A DNA stretch of 7,367 nt, taken from contig JACQIJ010000167.1 in the NCBI GenBank assembly GCA_016198545.1, forward strand, positions 1 to 7,367. Reading direction: 5' to 3'. The DNA is from Pseudomonadota bacterium. Lineage in GTDB: Bacteria; Pseudomonadota; Alphaproteobacteria; Micavibrionales; Micavibrionaceae. This document shows, piece after piece, positions 5,934 through 7,367 of the stretch. Both the position numbers and the translations under genes were made by a program. The first letter of the stretch is position 1; each line of letters starts with the position of its first letter. The notes under the pieces are model-generated. The model saw only the letters and a program-made list of their open reading frames with translations. It did not search any database and was not told the DNA's origin.

Positions 5934-7367
5934 TTACCTTCTGCCGAACAATTTTTCTATATCCGCCAGTTTCAGTTCGATGTAAGTCGGGCGGCCGTGG
6001 TTGCACTGGCCGGAGCAGGGAGTTTCCTCCATCTGCCGCAACAACGCATTCATTTCATCGGCGGTCAGGCGCCGTCCGGAACGCACCGACCCGTGGCAGG
6101 CCATCGTTGACAATATTTCGTTGATTCGGGCGGCAAGGTCGCCTGCACCGCCATGCTCGGCGATTTCATCGGCGAGATTGCGTACCAGGCCCTGTATATT
6201 CGCCCGCCCGCCAAGGAGGGCCGGAATGCTGCGTACCGCCACAGATTCTGCGCCGAAAGGCTCTATCTCAAGCCCAAGGCGGGCAAATGCGTCCGCGTGT
6301 TCCAGCAGCCGCGCCGCATCGTCTTCCTTCAGATCGACTATTTCCGGCGTCAGCAACCCCTGTTTTTCAATGCCGATTTGTTCCATCTGCGTCTTGAACC
6401 GTTCATAGGTCAGGCGTTCATGCGCGGCGTGCTGGTCCACGATGACCAAGCCGTCTTCCGTTTGCGCGACGATGTAATTTTCATGAACTTGCGCGCGCGC
6501 CGCGCCGAGGGGGAATTGCCGCTGCACATGCGGCGCAGGTTCATCTGCTGCGCGGGCATGCGGCACATAGGTCTCATAGGCCGTTCCCGCATGTTTTTCG
6601 GCAAGGCCGCCTGCGCCGGAATAGCTGTACGGCGTTGCGCGGCGCAGCGGCAACGACGGCGCTGAAACATTCGCCGGACGCAGATTTCCAAGAGCCTGTA
6701 AGGATACGGTATTTGATGTTCTGTATCCGTCTTCATGCAGGGCACGTTTAAGGGAACTCACAATCAGGCCGCGCACGAGGGCTGAATCGCGGAAACGCAC
6801 CTCGGCTTTTGCCGGGTGCACGTTGACATCGACTTCTTCTGCCGGCAGTTCCACGAACAGAACGACCGCCGGGTGCCTGTCGCGGGCAAGAACATCCATA
6901 TAGGCCCCGCGCACGGCGCCGGCGATCAGCTTGTCGCGCACCGGACGGCCGTTGACGAACAGGTACTGGTCTTTGGCCGTGCCCCGGCTGGCGGTCGGCA
7001 GGCTGGCGTAACCGGTCAGGCGCACGCTTTCGCGCTCCGCCTCGATCATCAGGGTATTTTCGGAGAAATCGCGCCCCAGCAGCGCACCCAGCCTGTCGGC
7101 GGGGGCGGATACGGCGGGCAGGTTCAGCGATGCCGCGCCATTATGGGTCAACGTAAATGCCACTCGCGGAAAGGCCATGGCAAGACGGGCAACCGTTTCT
7201 TTTACTGCCATATACTCGGCCTTGTCAGCCTTCAGAAACTTCAGCCGCGCGGGCGTGGCATAAAAAAGGTCGCATACCTCTACGGTTGTTCCCTGTGGTC
7301 TTGAGGCGAGACGGGGCGCTTCCTTTTTTCCGCCCTCGACGGAAATTTTCCACGCTTCGTCCGTACC
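5934..7367 (-). CDS. mutL: DNA mismatch repair protein MutL, endonuclease type (5' end outside window)
   Basis: Couples mismatch recognition by MutS to strand incision and removal. The frame stays open to the window edge, giving 477 residues without the start. The first visible residues (GTDEAWKIS) and GTTVEVCDLFYATPARLKF at about 26-44 belong to the N-terminal GHKL ATPase domain. An internal ATG at 7211 is not the real start, and the ATP-binding motifs including GFRGEAL lie beyond 7367. Then come FVNGRPVRDK (137-146) and DVNVHPAKAEVRF (180-192), a variable linker (about 222-285) and the C-terminal domain. The metal-binding DQHAAHERLTYE (311-322) fits DQHA(X)2E(X)4E, so this is a nicking MutL, unlike that of E. 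coli. ACHGS (423-427) and CNHGRP (455-460) are the other zinc and active-site motifs. QGLLTP (336-341) matches the beta-clamp-binding QXX(L/I)XP. No frameshift is seen, and the end IEKLFGRR is typical. Confidence 0.97.
   Translation of the reverse strand, partial: GTDEAWKISVEGGKKEAPRLASRPQGTTVEVCDLFYATPARLKFLKADKAEYMAVKETVARLAMAFPRVAFTLTHNGAASLNLPAVSAPADRLGALLGRDFSENTLMIEAERESVRLTGYASLPTASRGTAKDQYLFVNGRPVRDKLIAGAVRGAYMDVLARDRHPAVVLFVELPAEEVDVNVHPAKAEVRFRDSALVRGLIVSSLKRALHEDGYRTSNTVSLQALGNLRPANVSAPSLPLRRATPYSYSGAGGLAEKHAGTAYETYVPHARAADEPAPHVQRQFPLGAARAQVHENYIVAQTEDGLVIVDQHAAHERLTYERFKTQMEQIGIEKQGLLTPEIVDLKEDDAARLLEHADAFARLGLEIEPFGAESVAVRSIPALLGGRANIQGLVRNLADEIAEHGGAGDLAARINEILSTMACHGSVRSGRRLTADEMNALLRQMEETPCSGQCNHGRPTYIELKLADIEKLFGRR
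5937..5940 (-). promoter_or_regulatory. Ribosome binding site of the DUF4870-like gene, inside the mutL 3' end
   Basis: On the minus strand AGAAGGTAAAAAATG covers the last two arginine codons and stop of mutL and the start of the next gene. AAGG is six bases before the ATG at 5930, an ideal spacing. The same bases encode the MutL C-terminus, so ribosomes finishing mutL can restart here. Confidence 0.65.

Overview
The window is a compact chromosomal segment, about 98% protein-coding and moderately GC-rich, that looks like an alphaproteobacterium. The main evidence is an ATP12-family F1-ATPase assembly chaperone, a family found in alphaproteobacteria and mitochondria. It lies a short distance from fluC/crcB and an RluC-type pseudouridine synthase, a grouping I recall from alphaproteobacterial genomes. 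MutL is of the endonuclease type and has the CNHGRP variant of the C-terminal motif. I cannot name a genus. A deep-branching or Micavibrio-like lineage is only a guess.

Layout: positions 1-33 hold what may be the last ten codons of an upstream gene. From 41 to 5438, six genes run on the plus strand with gaps of -4 to about 30 bases and look like one transcription unit. They are fluC/crcB (fluoride channel), rluC (23S rRNA pseudouridine synthase), an unrecognised membrane-anchored protein with six cysteines outside the membrane, an AsmA-like membrane-anchored protein, an ATP12-family chaperone, and a 605-residue ABC half-transporter. Two genes run on the minus strand: mutL, whose 5' end lies beyond position 7367, and downstream of it a small membrane protein resembling the DUF4870/COG3671 group. 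The two units meet tail to tail at 5438/5439, with no bases between the stop codons.

The genes do not form one pathway. They are housekeeping functions: fluoride export, ribosome modification, F1 assembly, membrane export and mismatch repair. Two envelope-type genes of uncertain function (about 1438-2894) sit between rluC and the ATP12 gene. From memory, many alphaproteobacteria carry a HAD-family phosphatase gene there. These two genes are the only part of the window that is not readily explained.

I found no mobile element, CRISPR array, tRNA, rRNA, riboswitch, toxin-antitoxin pair or defence system. There is no gene-free stretch longer than about 40 bases. I do not see a convincing undescribed system here; the findings below are modest.
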